In this document: positions 24,663 to 33,389 of the stretch, in pieces
How positions within the stretch are numbered: position 1 is the first letter of the stretch
Layout: each line of letters begins with the position of its first letter
Source: Kutzneria viridogrisea
GTDB lineage: Bacteria > Actinomycetota > Actinomycetes > Mycobacteriales > Pseudonocardiaceae
Length of the DNA: 64,000 nucleotides
NCBI GenBank assembly: GCA_014138725.1
Contig: JACJID010000006.1
Span: 700,122 to 764,121 of the forward strand
Direction of reading: 5' to 3'
Program-made: the position numbers and the translations under genes
The notes under the pieces: generated by a model
What the model was told of the DNA's origin: nothing
What the model saw: the letters and a program-made list of their open reading frames with translations, nothing else
The model's database searches: none

Positions 24663-25597
24663 CCGGGCTGGGGCTGGACGAGGACGCCGAGGCCGTCTAC
24701 CAGGCCGCGCTGCGCAGGCCGCGCTGGCGGGTGGCCGAGCTGGCCCGCTACCTGGACCGGCCCGAGCCCGCGGTCGGCACGGTGGTGGAGCGGCTGCGTG
24801 CCGACGGGCTGCTCGTCACCTCCGCCGAACAGGCCGCCTCGGTGCGCGCGGTGGAGCCCTGTCTGGCGCTGCCCGCGCTGGCCGCGAGCCGGGTGTGGGG
24901 GCTCAGCGCGGGCGTGACCCGCCCGCAGGCGGCGGCCATCGCCCGGTTCATCGCCCAGCACGAGCAGTCCGCCGCCGCCGAACCCGAGTCGGGCGGCCTG
25001 GACGCGATCGGCTCCCTGGTGGAGCGGCTGGTCGCCGGGGCGCGGCACGAGGTGGTGCTGCTCAGCCCGCTGCACCGTCCCGGCTCGTTCGAGTTCTCCA
25101 CGCTGATCGCCGAGGCCGTGCTGCGCCGTGGCGCCGTGCTGCGCTGCCTGTGGCGTACGGAGCTGGTGCGCCAGCACAGCCTCGCGGCCTACGCCAACTG
25201 GCTGCGCGCCCGCGGTGCGCAGCCCAGGGTGGTGCCCACGCTGCCGATCAACGCCGTGCTCGTGGACCGCAGCGTCGCCGTGGTGCTGCGGGAACGCGGG
25301 GCCGTGGTCAACCGCACGGCGGCCACGGTCGCCCCGCTGTGCGCGCTGGCCGACCAGCTGTGGGCGCGGGGCACCACGGTCTACGGCGGGGCCACCCCGC
25401 AGCCCGCGGGGCAGGCGCCCCGGCACCGCAGGGTGCTGCGGTTGCTCGCCGAGGGGCTGACCGACGACGCGATCGCCCGCCAGGTGGGGGTCAGCGTGCG
25501 CACGGTGCGCAACGACATGGCCGCGGCGATGGTCAGCCTGGACGCACGCAGCCGCTTCCAGGCGGGGGTGCGGGCGGCCCAGCTCGGCCTGCTCTAG
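24659..25597 (+). CDS. regulator with N-terminal TrmB-like and C-terminal LuxR HTH
   Basis: A 312-residue protein with two DNA-binding domains. The N-terminal winged helix covers about 10-70 (VYQAALRRPRWRVAELARYLDRPEPAVGTVVERLRADGLL). A central phospholipase-D-like or sensor region follows (VVLLSPLHRPGSFEFSTLIAEAV). The LuxR-type helix-turn-helix is near the end (LLAEGLTDDAIARQVGVSVRTVRNDM). This layout occurs repeatedly in streptomycete regulators near secondary-metabolism or developmental genes. ATG 24659 has GAGG upstream. It is preceded by the short coupled ORF. Confidence 0.82.
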   Translation: MTGLGLDEDAEAVYQAALRRPRWRVAELARYLDRPEPAVGTVVERLRADGLLVTSAEQAASVRAVEPCLALPALAASRVWGLSAGVTRPQAAAIARFIAQHEQSAAAEPESGGLDAIGSLVERLVAGARHEVVLLSPLHRPGSFEFSTLIAEAVLRRGAVLRCLWRTELVRQHSLAAYANWLRARGAQPRVVPTLPINAVLVDRSVAVVLRERGAVVNRTAATVAPLCALADQLWARGTTVYGGATPQPAGQAPRHRRVLRLLAEGLTDDAIARQVGVSVRTVRNDMAAAMVSLDARSRFQAGVRAAQLGLL

Positions 25598-25701
25598 CCC
25601 GTCCACTGTGGAGCCCTCCGCCGAACGTGGCACTGCCGGTTCCGACGAATGATCACTACGGCGGTGCCCGCGATCCCCGTTCTGCCCGTATCGTTCGGCA
25701 G

Positions 25702-27036
25702 ATGCGTCATGATCAGCACGGCGTGCCGCTGACGGCGGCGACCCCCACCGCCGTGGCGGAGTTCGACCGCGCTGTGGACTCCCTGCTGCACCTGCGCGCC
25801 GATGTCGGCGACCTGGCCGAGCGGGCCGTGGCCGAGGACCCGCTGCTGCCGGTGGGCAACGCGCTGCGCGTGTACCTGTCCGTGCTGAGCACCGACCCGC
25901 AGCTCGTGGTGGCCACCACCGACGAGTTCGCCAAGTTCACCAGCCTGGCCGACCCGGCCGCGATGACCGAGACCGAGCGGCTGCACCTGGGCGCGGCGGG
26001 CCGCCTGCTGCAGGGCGACCTGACCGGTGCCGCCGAGCTGCTGACCGAGGTCAGCGCGCGGCAGCCCCGGGACGCCCTCGCGCTGGCGATCGGCCACCAG
26101 CTGGACTTCCTGCTCGGTGCGGCCGGGTCGCTGCGCGACCGGATCGGCGCCGTGCTGCCCTCGTGGAGCGTCGCCGACCCGCACTTCGCGAACCTGCTCG
26201 GCATGTACGCCTTCGGCCTGGAGGAGTGCGGGCACTGGGCGGAGGCCGAGCAGACCGGGCTGCGCGCGATGGCCATGGACGCCGCCGACGTGTGGAGCAT
26301 CCACGCCGTCGGGCACACCCACGAGATGCGCGGGCGCCACGCCGAGGGCATCACCCTGTTCGACCAGCGCCGCGAGGACTGGGACGGGGCCAACCTGATG
26401 CGCGTGCACATCTGGTGGCACTACTGCCTGTTCCTGCTCGAAGCCGGTGACCCGGACCGCGCGCTGGCGATCTACGACGCGGAGCTGGCGCCCAGCGGGT
26501 CGGAGGGCCTGCTGGAGGTGCTCAACGGGGCGAGCCTGCTGTGGCGGATGCGCCTGGCGGACCTCCCGGTGGCCGACCGCTGGCCCGCGCTGGCCGCGAC
26601 CTGGCCCGCGCGCATGTCCACCCCGTTCTCCGCGTTCAATGACATGCACGCGGTGATGTGCTACGTCGGCGCGGGGGACGAGCGCGCCGCCGAGGAGCTG
26701 ATCGCCGACCGCAGGCGCTACCTCGGGCAGGTCTCCGGCAGCGTCACCAACGCGGCGATGACCGCACGGGTCGGGCTGCCGGTGTGCGAGGCGCTGCTGG
26801 CGTTCGGCCGCGAACGCTACGCCGAGGCCGTGGACCTGCTCTGGCCGGTGCGCCGCCGGGTGCACGAGTTCGGCGGCAGCCACGCCCAGCGCGACGTCGT
26901 GCAGCGCACCCTGGTCGAGGCCGCGCTGCGGTCCGGGCGCACCGAGCAGGCGCGGGTGCTGGTCGGCGAGCGGGTCAGCCTGCGCCCCGACAGCCCGTAC
27001 AACCAGCTGAAGCTGAGCCAGCTGCGCCAACCCTGA
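25702..27036 (+). CDS. TTC38-like tetratricopeptide protein
   Basis: A 444-residue soluble helical protein of the TTC38 type. Typical segments are LANLLGMYAFGLEECGHWAEAEQTG-like (here HFANLLGMYAFGLEECGHWA), VWSIHAVGHTHEMRGRHAEG and HIWWHYCLFLLEAGDPDRAL. The family is conserved from bacteria to animals, with no established biochemical role. ATG 25702 is the first start compatible with the N-terminus. It is a single gene, 104 bp after the two-HTH regulator gene on the same strand, so read-through is possible. Confidence 0.85.
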   Translation: MRHDQHGVPLTAATPTAVAEFDRAVDSLLHLRADVGDLAERAVAEDPLLPVGNALRVYLSVLSTDPQLVVATTDEFAKFTSLADPAAMTETERLHLGAAGRLLQGDLTGAAELLTEVSARQPRDALALAIGHQLDFLLGAAGSLRDRIGAVLPSWSVADPHFANLLGMYAFGLEECGHWAEAEQTGLRAMAMDAADVWSIHAVGHTHEMRGRHAEGITLFDQRREDWDGANLMRVHIWWHYCLFLLEAGDPDRALAIYDAELAPSGSEGLLEVLNGASLLWRMRLADLPVADRWPALAATWPARMSTPFSAFNDMHAVMCYVGAGDERAAEELIADRRRYLGQVSGSVTNAAMTARVGLPVCEALLAFGRERYAEAVDLLWPVRRRVHEFGGSHAQRDVVQRTLVEAALRSGRTEQARVLVGERVSLRPDSPYNQLKLSQLRQP

Positions 27037-27040
27037 AGCG

Positions 27041-27172
27041 CGTGTCGGACGTCCCGGTACGGCGTGTCGGCGCTGCCGGGACGGTGTGTTCGCGCTTCCG
27101 GTACGAGTTCCCGGCAGCTGGGAAACCGGCCGCCAAGTACGGACACGCGGTGCGCGAAGCGCCGACACGCGA
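27041..27172. repeat. 22-bp phased GTGTCGGCGCTTCCGG repeats, convergent array
   Basis: Three forward units start GTGT at 27042, 27064 and 27086. Two reverse units read GACAC at 27142 and 27164. The spacing is exactly 22 bp in both groups. The middle holds the palindromic TTCCCGGCAGCTGGGAA. The array fills the whole gap between the convergent TPR and PucR genes and could fold into a large imperfect hairpin. Confidence 0.65.
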
Positions 27173-27182
27173 GGGCTTGGGC

Positions 27183-28313
27183 TCAGTTCAGGCGGATCGC
27201 CCGCATCGCGGCGACCAGTTCGGCCACCTGGATCGGGTGGTCCCAGCTCAGGCCGGTCAGCTCGCTGATCCGGTTCAGCCGGTGCCGCACCGTGTTGCGG
27301 TGGCAGTACAGGGCCGCCGCCGTGTCCCCGGTGGACCCGCCCGACTCGCACCAGGCCCAGGCCGTGTCCAGCAGCAGCGCCCGGTCCCGCTCGGGCAGTG
27401 CCCGCAACGGCGCGAGCACCAGGTGCGCCAGGTGCAGCGCCGTGCCACCGGCCCCGGCGATCATCGTGGCCAGCGGCCGGTCCCCGTAGGCGGCCCACTG
27501 CCTGCTGCCGGGCTCGATCGCGGCCAGCGCGAGCCGGGCCTGGCGAGCCGCGTCCGCGGTGCGGTCGATCCGGTCGTAGGGCTGGCTCACCCCCACCCGG
27601 CCCCGGGTGTCGAACTCGGGGAGGGCGGGTCGGCCCACCGAGAGCACACCGAGCTCCTCACCGGCCGTGCGCCGCCACACCACGGGTCCGCCGAGCGCCT
27701 CGGCCAGCTCGCCCGGCAGGGCACCCGGCTCGGCGGCCAGCACGCAGAACCAGCCCTGCCGGGGCAGGCCCAGCGCGTCGGCGCTCGCCCAGACCGTTGT
27801 GCCGGTGCTCAACAGCGCGTCCACCAGCTCGTTGTGCTCGCGCTCCGTGCGCAGGGTCTGATCTGCCACGACGTCCCGGTACGCGCCCTGCACGACCTCG
27901 GAGAACTCGTCGAGCCCCAGCCACAGGGTCTCGGCGTGGTTGAGCAGCGCCTCACGGGTGCGCGGGCCCCGCTCGTCGGCGGCCCCGCGCAGCGCGTTCC
28001 AGATGAACCGGGCGCCAACCCGGTAGCTGTGCAACAGGGTCGCCAGCGGAACTCCCTGCTCAGCGCGTCGGCGGCCGTTCTCGCGCGGGGCCGTGTCGTC
28101 GAACGGCTCGCGCGCGGCCAGCCCGCGGAAGGCCTGCGCGAGGTTGTCGCGGCAGGTCAGGTACAGGTCCTCGGCGGCAACCACGGCGCTGTCGCCCAGC
28201 ACCGGTTCGGCGGCGCTGACGATCTCGGCGAGCTCGCGCGCGAGCTCGGGCAGCCGCTCCAGCATGCTGTCGGCGAGCTCCACGAGCAGCGGATCGGGCG
28301 GGTCCGTGTGCAC
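27183..28313 (-). CDS. PucR-family (CdaR/GGDEF-like, HTH_30) regulator
   Basis: A 376-residue activator-type regulator. The N-terminal RsbRD-like part (LADSMLERLPELARELAEIV) is followed by a degenerate GGDEF-like middle and the C-terminal HTH_30 domain (GDTAAALYCHRNTVRHRLNRI, then LTGLSWDHPIQVAEL). GTG 28313 is used because it leaves the palindrome at 28320-28335 in the intergenic DNA. An in-frame ATG at 28367 would translate through it; neither has a good ribosome site. It is divergent from the lactate-oxidase-like operon, which it probably controls in response to a hydroxy acid. Confidence 0.85.
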   Translation of the reverse strand: MHTDPPDPLLVELADSMLERLPELARELAEIVSAAEPVLGDSAVVAAEDLYLTCRDNLAQAFRGLAAREPFDDTAPRENGRRRAEQGVPLATLLHSYRVGARFIWNALRGAADERGPRTREALLNHAETLWLGLDEFSEVVQGAYRDVVADQTLRTEREHNELVDALLSTGTTVWASADALGLPRQGWFCVLAAEPGALPGELAEALGGPVVWRRTAGEELGVLSVGRPALPEFDTRGRVGVSQPYDRIDRTADAARQARLALAAIEPGSRQWAAYGDRPLATMIAGAGGTALHLAHLVLAPLRALPERDRALLLDTAWAWCESGGSTGDTAAALYCHRNTVRHRLNRISELTGLSWDHPIQVAELVAAMRAIRLN

Positions 28314-28319
28314 AGCTGA

Positions 28320-28335
28320 TTGTGCACGTGCACAA
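28320..28335. promoter_or_regulatory. 16-bp perfect palindrome between pucR-like and oxidase genes
   Basis: TTGTGCACGTGCACAA is fully symmetric. It lies 7 bp before the regulator start and 67 bp before the oxidase start, as expected for a shared operator of a divergent pair. Confidence 0.7.
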
Positions 28336-28402
28336 CGGGCGGGTGTCAACGGTGTCAGTGCAGCCATGGCGTCGGGCGCGGCACCGGAGCAGGATCGACA
28401 CC

Positions 28403-29566
28403 ATGACGCAGGCTTTCGGCGGGTACCAGAACGAGATCTACCTCCAGGGCATGGGCGGCACCCGGCCCGCGTTCAGCACCGACGCCACCCGGCTGGAGGA
28501 GGCGGCGCGGGGCAAGCTGGAGCCGGAACCGTTCTGGTACGTCGCGGGCGGCGCGGGCTCGGGCGCGACGATGCGTGCCAACCGCGAGGCGTTCGACCGC
28601 TGGCGGCTCGTGCCGCGCATGCTGCGCGAGGTCAGCGAGCGCGACCTGAGCACGACTCTGTTCGGCACGCGGCTGGCCTCCCCGGTGCTGCTGGCGCCGG
28701 TCGGCGTGCAGGGCATCGTGCACCCCGACGGCGAGCTGGCCACCGCACGGGCCGCCGCCGCGCTGGACGTGCCGATGATCCTGTCCACCGCCTCCTCGAC
28801 CGGTATGGCGGAGGTCGCCGAGGCCAACGGGGACGGCCACCGCTGGTACCAGCTGTACTGGCCGCACGATGACGAGGTGACCCTGTCCCTGCTCGACCGG
28901 GCCAAGCGCGCCGGGTTCACCGCGCTGGTGGTCACCCTGGACACCTGGACCCTGGCCTGGCGCCCGCACGACCTGGACAACGCGTACCTGCCCTTCCTCA
29001 AGGGCACCGGCCTGGCCATCCCGTTCGGCGACCCGGCCTTCCTCGCGGGGCTGGCCAAGCCGCCCGCCGAGGACCTGCCCGCCGCGATCCTGCGCTGGCT
29101 GCCCATGTTCAACGGTCGCTCGCACACCTGGGAGCAGCTGTCCCTGCTGCGCGAGAACTGGGACGGCCCGATCGTGCTCAAGGGCATCCAGGACGTGGCC
29201 GACGCGCGCCGCGCGGTGGACGCGGGCATGGACGGCATCGTGGTGTCCAACCACGGCGGTCGGCAGGTGGACGGCGCGATCGCCGCGCTGGACGCGCTGC
29301 CCGCGGTGGCCGGGGCCGTCGGGGACCAGCTGACCGTGCTGTTCGACTCCGGCATCCGCACCGGCGCCGACGTGATCAAGGCGATCGCGCTGGGCGCCAA
29401 GGCGGTGCTGCTGGCCAGGCCGTACGTCTACGGGCTGGCGCTGGACGGGGAGGCCGGGGTGCGGCACGTGCTGCGCAGCCTGCTGGCCGACCTGGACCTG
29501 ACCCTGGGGCTGGCCGGTCACCGCAGCGTGGCCGAGCTGGGCGCCGACTGTCTGCAGCGGATCTGA
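28403..29566 (+). CDS. FMN-dependent alpha-hydroxy-acid oxidase (lactate 2-monooxygenase-like)
   Basis: A 387-residue FMN flavoenzyme oxidising an L-2-hydroxy acid such as lactate. The N-terminus YQNEIYLQGMGGTRPAFSTD and the length resemble mycobacterial lactate 2-monooxygenase. It has the active-site VSNHGGRQVDG (catalytic His) and FDSGIRTGADVIKAIALGA (FMN phosphate) motifs. Whether it gives acetate plus CO2 or pyruvate plus H2O2 cannot be told from sequence. ATG 28403 has GGAG upstream. A 2-hydroxyacid dehydrogenase follows 12 bp later. Confidence 0.9.
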   Translation: MTQAFGGYQNEIYLQGMGGTRPAFSTDATRLEEAARGKLEPEPFWYVAGGAGSGATMRANREAFDRWRLVPRMLREVSERDLSTTLFGTRLASPVLLAPVGVQGIVHPDGELATARAAAALDVPMILSTASSTGMAEVAEANGDGHRWYQLYWPHDDEVTLSLLDRAKRAGFTALVVTLDTWTLAWRPHDLDNAYLPFLKGTGLAIPFGDPAFLAGLAKPPAEDLPAAILRWLPMFNGRSHTWEQLSLLRENWDGPIVLKGIQDVADARRAVDAGMDGIVVSNHGGRQVDGAIAALDALPAVAGAVGDQLTVLFDSGIRTGADVIKAIALGAKAVLLARPYVYGLALDGEAGVRHVLRSLLADLDLTLGLAGHRSVAELGADCLQRI

Positions 29567-29578
29567 GAGGTCGTGACG

Positions 29579-30574
29579 GTGAGGGCTTTGGTCGTGCTGC
29601 CCGCGCACGTGGGCGGGATTAAGTTGGCCGGTGCGGTGGCGGCCGGACTGGGCGAGGAGTTCGAGACCACGGCGGTGGAGGCGGCGGGGGACGACCCGCG
29701 GGCCCTGCGCGAGGCGGAGGTGATCGTCACGGCGCTGGCCCCGGTCACCGCCGAACACCTGGCGCAGGCGGAGAAGCTGCGCTTCGTGCAGTGCGCCAGC
29801 CACGGCTTCGACCACGTGGATCTGGACGCCGCCGCCGAACGCGGCATCAGCGTGAGCAACATCGGCTCCACCGACGCCGAGGCGCAGGACGTGGCCGAGC
29901 ACGCGCTCTGCCTGATCCTGGCGCTGGCCAAACAGCTCATCCCCGGGCACAACGCGTTGCGCGAGGGCAACTGGATCCTGCCCGCGCTCATGCCCGGCAT
30001 CACGGAGCTGTTCGGCAAGACCCTGGGCGTCGTGGGCTTCGGCGCCATCGGTCAGCAGTTGGCCCGCCGCGCCGCGGCCTTCGACATGAAGCTGGTCTAC
30101 ACCGACACCAAGGACGTGGCCAACCCGTACGGGGCCCAGCGGCTGGAACTGGACGAACTGCTCGCCCAGGCCGACTACGTGTCGCTGCACCTGCCGCTGA
30201 CCGACCGGACCCGGCACATCCTCGACGCCCGGCGGATCGCGCTGATGAAGCCGACCGCCATCGTGGTGAACACCGCGCGCGGCGGGCTGATCGACCAGGA
30301 CGCGCTGGCCCAGGCGCTGACCGAGGGCAGGCTCGGCGGCGCGGGCCTGGACGTGTTCGACCCGGAGCCGCCCGGGGCCGACCTGGCCCTGCTGCGCGCG
30401 CCGAACGTGGCGCTGTCCCCGCACACCGCGGGCGTCACCAGGGAGACCACCCTGCGCATCGCCAACGCGGCGCTGGTCAACGTGCGGCGTTTCGCCGGGG
30501 GTGAGCCGCCACTGGATGTGGTGAACAGCCCGGTGCAGCGGGTTCAACCTGCGAAAACCCACCCAAAGCGGTGA
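29579..30574 (+). CDS. NAD-dependent D-2-hydroxyacid dehydrogenase
   Basis: A 331-residue D-isomer-specific dehydrogenase. The NAD motif is VVGFGAIGQQLARR. The catalytic Arg (NTARGGLIDQ), Glu (FDPEPPGAD) and His (LSPHTAGVT) are all present. Such enzymes interconvert 2-keto acids and D-hydroxy acids. GTG 29579 lies 8 bp after GAGAGG; the in-frame GTG 29573 is only 2 bp from it, so the shorter start is preferred. It forms an operon with the alpha-hydroxy-acid oxidase, suggesting handling of both isomers of a hydroxy acid. Confidence 0.88.
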   Translation: MRALVVLPAHVGGIKLAGAVAAGLGEEFETTAVEAAGDDPRALREAEVIVTALAPVTAEHLAQAEKLRFVQCASHGFDHVDLDAAAERGISVSNIGSTDAEAQDVAEHALCLILALAKQLIPGHNALREGNWILPALMPGITELFGKTLGVVGFGAIGQQLARRAAAFDMKLVYTDTKDVANPYGAQRLELDELLAQADYVSLHLPLTDRTRHILDARRIALMKPTAIVVNTARGGLIDQDALAQALTEGRLGGAGLDVFDPEPPGADLALLRAPNVALSPHTAGVTRETTLRIANAALVNVRRFAGGEPPLDVVNSPVQRVQPAKTHPKR

Positions 30575-30656
30575 AAAAGGCTGATCTTGTGCGGTCCGCC
30601 CGCCGCTGCGGTGTCACGCTCAGAGCGGGGGATGGACCGGACAGGAGGTCACCGCG

Positions 30657-31643
30657 GTGCACACCACGCGACTGGGCCGGGTCCTGGTACTTGCCGTGCT
30701 GTTGCTCGGCGTGAGCGGGACGGGGGCCGCGGCCGATCCGGCGCCGCCACCCGTGCCGCTGCCAGGCGGTTCCAACTACGACTTCTACTACCTCCAGGGC
30801 TGCTACCGCGAGCCGTACCACGTGGTCAACGGCTTCAACAGGGCGCCGGACATCATCCGGTACCAGCTGGGGGAGATGCGCAAGGCCGGGCAGAGCAGGC
30901 TGACCATCGGCATCTTCCACCACCGGGGCCCCGACTCCGGCACGATCATGGACTCCACCGGCGGCAAGCTGTCCGACCAGAACCGCAGGAACCTCACCGA
31001 CCTGCTCGCCGCGGTCAAGCAGGCGGGCTTCGCCGAGGTCGCGGTGGCCTTCAACAGCCTGTCCCCGAACAGCCCCAGCGGGTGGTCGTCCTGGCAGCCC
31101 GACCTGTACCAGGAGAACTGGCAGCTCATCCAGGACCTGCACCCGGTGATCGCGGGCGCGGGCCTGCCCTACCGCGTGGACCTGGGCAACGAGCTGACCG
31201 CCTCGGCGGGGCAGAAGGTCGTGCTCCAGTACGACCAGCAGCTCTGGAAGGACTACACGGCCAAGTTCGGCCGCAACGACTCGGTGGGCTTCTCGGTCAA
31301 CAGCAACGATCCCAACCAGGTCGGCTCCGTGGGCCAGATCTACGGGACGACCCCGCCGCCCCTGTTCGACATCCACGTCTACGACCAGGAGTACGAGCGG
31401 TTCCTGGCCGCCGACACGGCCCTGCGGCAGGCGGGCTACACCACCCAGCCGATCATCGTCGGCGAGTCCTTCTACAACGACAAGGCCGCCGCCGAGGGCT
31501 TCGCCAAGGCCAGCAAGCAGACCGGGCGGCAGATCTACTACCTCACCCAGTGGCCCAAGACCCGGGCCAACGTCACCCAGTGCGACCAGGTGGACGTGGC
31601 CCCGCCCGCCGACTTCTCCGCTTACAAGGCCGCCGGGTTCTGA
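30657..31643 (+). CDS. secreted putative glycoside hydrolase, TIM-barrel type
   Basis: A 328-residue protein with a signal peptide (1-26, ending TGAAAD). The remainder looks like a clan-A barrel: strand ends DLGNELTAS (a possible Asn-Glu acid/base pair) and IIVGESFYND (a possible nucleophile Glu). I do not recognise a defined GH family, so hydrolase activity is inferred only from these two Glu sites. GTG 30657 follows ACAGGAGG. Its 3' end overlaps the convergent acyltransferase gene by 22 bp. Confidence 0.7.
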   Translation: MHTTRLGRVLVLAVLLLGVSGTGAAADPAPPPVPLPGGSNYDFYYLQGCYREPYHVVNGFNRAPDIIRYQLGEMRKAGQSRLTIGIFHHRGPDSGTIMDSTGGKLSDQNRRNLTDLLAAVKQAGFAEVAVAFNSLSPNSPSGWSSWQPDLYQENWQLIQDLHPVIAGAGLPYRVDLGNELTASAGQKVVLQYDQQLWKDYTAKFGRNDSVGFSVNSNDPNQVGSVGQIYGTTPPPLFDIHVYDQEYERFLAADTALRQAGYTTQPIIVGESFYNDKAAAEGFAKASKQTGRQIYYLTQWPKTRANVTQCDQVDVAPPADFSAYKAAGF

Positions 31644-32716
31644 CGCACCGCGGCGACCGGTTCGGCAGGCTTGACCGGCTTGACAGGCTTGTGGCGCAGC
31701 GCGGGCTTCTCCACCCAGCGCCAACTCGCCGCCGCCAGCGCCAGCACGATCACGGCCGTCAGCAGGGCGTTGAGCCACGGGTTGAGCAGCCCCGCCTGGG
31801 CGAGGATCTGCTGCACGGGGAAACCGAGCAGGTAGGTGCCGTAGGACAGGTCGTAGCCCTTGGTGGGCTGGTGCAGGGCGGCAGGCGCGCGGAAGGCCAC
31901 GGTGAAGGTCGCCACCGCGATGAACAGGATCGAGCCGAGCACGGCGGCCGGGGTCACCCACAGCGCCGCCCAGACCACGGCCGCGGCAGCCAGCGCCCAC
32001 CACGGCGGCGGGGTCGTGCCGCGGAACGCCCGGAAGGCCATGCCCAGCGCGAAGTAGGCGATCGGCACCGCGGTGTCCCAGCCGAGCAGGAAGGGCACCA
32101 GCGGGCCGGTGTAGCCGGTGGCCTCGATGGCCGTGGCGACCACACAGGCGGCCACCGCGATCGTGGCGAGCACCCAGCGGCGGCGCAGCGCCCCGAGCAG
32201 CCCGAGCACGACCACCGCCACGTAGCAGAGCACCTCGACGCGGATCGTCCACAGTGAACCGTCCACCGCGCCGGGGAACGGGTTGCCCGCGAACACTCCC
32301 GGCAGGTCGTACTGCATGGGGATGATCAACAGGTTGCCGCCCAGGAACTTCCATGTCCCCGGGTTGGCGAGGTAGTCGCGCAGGCTCAGCTGGGTGCACA
32401 GCGGGCCGAGCACCAGCGCGAGCACCAGGATCACCAGCACGTACGCGGGGTAGATCCGCAGGAAGCGGCGCCCGGCGAACCGGCGCGGGGACGGGTCGCT
32501 GAGCCAGCTGCCCGCCACCAGGTAGCCGCTGAGCAGGAAGAACACCCCGACACCCGCGGCCCCGGCATCGGTGCCGCTCAGCGCGGTCAGCGGGTCGGTG
32601 TGCCCGGTGAGCACCCAGCTGTGGCCGAACACCACCAGCAGCGCCGCGACCAGTCGGAGCAGGTCGAACGCGTTGCCGCGCCGCAGTGCCGCAGAAATTG
32701 TGCCCACGTCGTTCAT
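31622..32716 (-). CDS. acyltransferase 3 family membrane protein (OafA-like)
   Basis: A 364-residue integral membrane O-acyltransferase with about ten helices. The N-terminal signature FDLLRLVAALLVVFGHSW contains the conserved His, then GVGVFFLLSGYLVAGSW and RRFLRIYPAYVLV. Such proteins acetylate or succinylate surface glycans, antibiotics or peptidoglycan. No SGNH partner domain is fused. The start is ATG 32716. The Lys/Pro-rich tail (KPVKPVKPAEPV) is probably cytoplasmic. The target is unknown; the adjacent secreted barrel protein may share a glycan substrate. Confidence 0.88.
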   Translation of the reverse strand: MNDVGTISAALRRGNAFDLLRLVAALLVVFGHSWVLTGHTDPLTALSGTDAGAAGVGVFFLLSGYLVAGSWLSDPSPRRFAGRRFLRIYPAYVLVILVLALVLGPLCTQLSLRDYLANPGTWKFLGGNLLIIPMQYDLPGVFAGNPFPGAVDGSLWTIRVEVLCYVAVVVLGLLGALRRRWVLATIAVAACVVATAIEATGYTGPLVPFLLGWDTAVPIAYFALGMAFRAFRGTTPPPWWALAAAAVVWAALWVTPAAVLGSILFIAVATFTVAFRAPAALHQPTKGYDLSYGTYLLGFPVQQILAQAGLLNPWLNALLTAVIVLALAAASWRWVEKPALRHKPVKPVKPAEPVAAVRQNPAAL

Positions 32717-32832
32717 CCTTGCTGCCGACCGGCCCGGGTCCGGGAAGGCTAGCGCCCGTGACCGTTGGGCAACCGGTGAGGCCCATGCGGAGTCTCCCCG
32801 GCCGGAAGTGATCCACTTCAGGGAGAACGAGA

Positions 32833-33333
32833 ATGCACATCACCCTGGTGCGCGCGGCCGCGGCCGCCGCACTCGCACTGACCGCCGTCGCCGGGCCCGC
32901 CTCGGCGGCCGATGACGACACCGTGATCGGCCCGGACGGCTTCGGCCCGCTCAAGGTCGGCATGAGCCTGGCCGACGCCAAGGCCACGGGCAAGGTCCGC
33001 GACGCGGTCGGCGGCAACGAGTTGTGCCGCGGCTACAACTGGACCTACTCCGAGGGGCCGATGTTGATCATCTCGGCCAAGTTCGGCGTGTACTCCGTCG
33101 CCGGCTCGGCCCCGGACGCCCACACCCCGGAGGGCGTGCGGGTCGGGTCGACCACCGAGCAGGTGCGCACGGCATACCCGAAGGCCACCACCAGTGCGAG
33201 CAACGGGGTTGAGGTGTTCATAACGCCCACCCCGCAGAACCCGGACAACCGGTACGTCTTCGGCCTGCGCGACGGCAAGGTCGTCGGCTTCGCGCTGCAG
33301 TCGGTCGACGCGCACGACTGCGCGGCGGGTTGA
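32833..33333 (+). CDS. small secreted protein with a cysteine pair
   Basis: A 166-residue exported protein. Residues 1-26 are a signal peptide (VRAAAAAALALTAVAGPASA). The mature chain has two cysteines (NELCRGYNW and AHDCAAG), likely a disulfide, and two related segments around GFGPLKVGMSLADAKATGK and GVRVGSTTEQVRTAYPKA, as in duplicated beta-lactamase-inhibitor-like folds. ATG 32833 follows AGGGAGAACGAGA. No function is recognised. A clear terminator follows. Confidence 0.75.
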   Translation: MHITLVRAAAAAALALTAVAGPASAADDDTVIGPDGFGPLKVGMSLADAKATGKVRDAVGGNELCRGYNWTYSEGPMLIISAKFGVYSVAGSAPDAHTPEGVRVGSTTEQVRTAYPKATTSASNGVEVFITPTPQNPDNRYVFGLRDGKVVGFALQSVDAHDCAAG

Positions 33334-33339
33334 CCTGTG

Positions 33340-33368
33340 GTGAGGGGCGTCCGCCGGGCGCCCCTCAC
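33340..33368 (+). terminator. hairpin terminator after the small secreted protein
   Basis: GTGAGGGGCG (33340-33349) pairs with CGCCCCTCAC (33359-33368) around a 9-nt loop, 7 bp past the stop codon. Confidence 0.75.
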
Positions 33369-33389
33369 CCGCGCGGGTAAGGTCGGGCG

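Noticed and set aside
27041..27172. Coding sequence through the repeat region
   Set aside because: Frames crossing it are the unconstrained extensions of neighbouring genes; exact 22-bp periodicity (not a multiple of three) argues against coding.
28314..28367. Longer N-terminus of the PucR-like regulator from ATG 28367
   Set aside because: It would translate through a perfect 16-bp palindrome and adds residues without family similarity; kept only as an alternative start.
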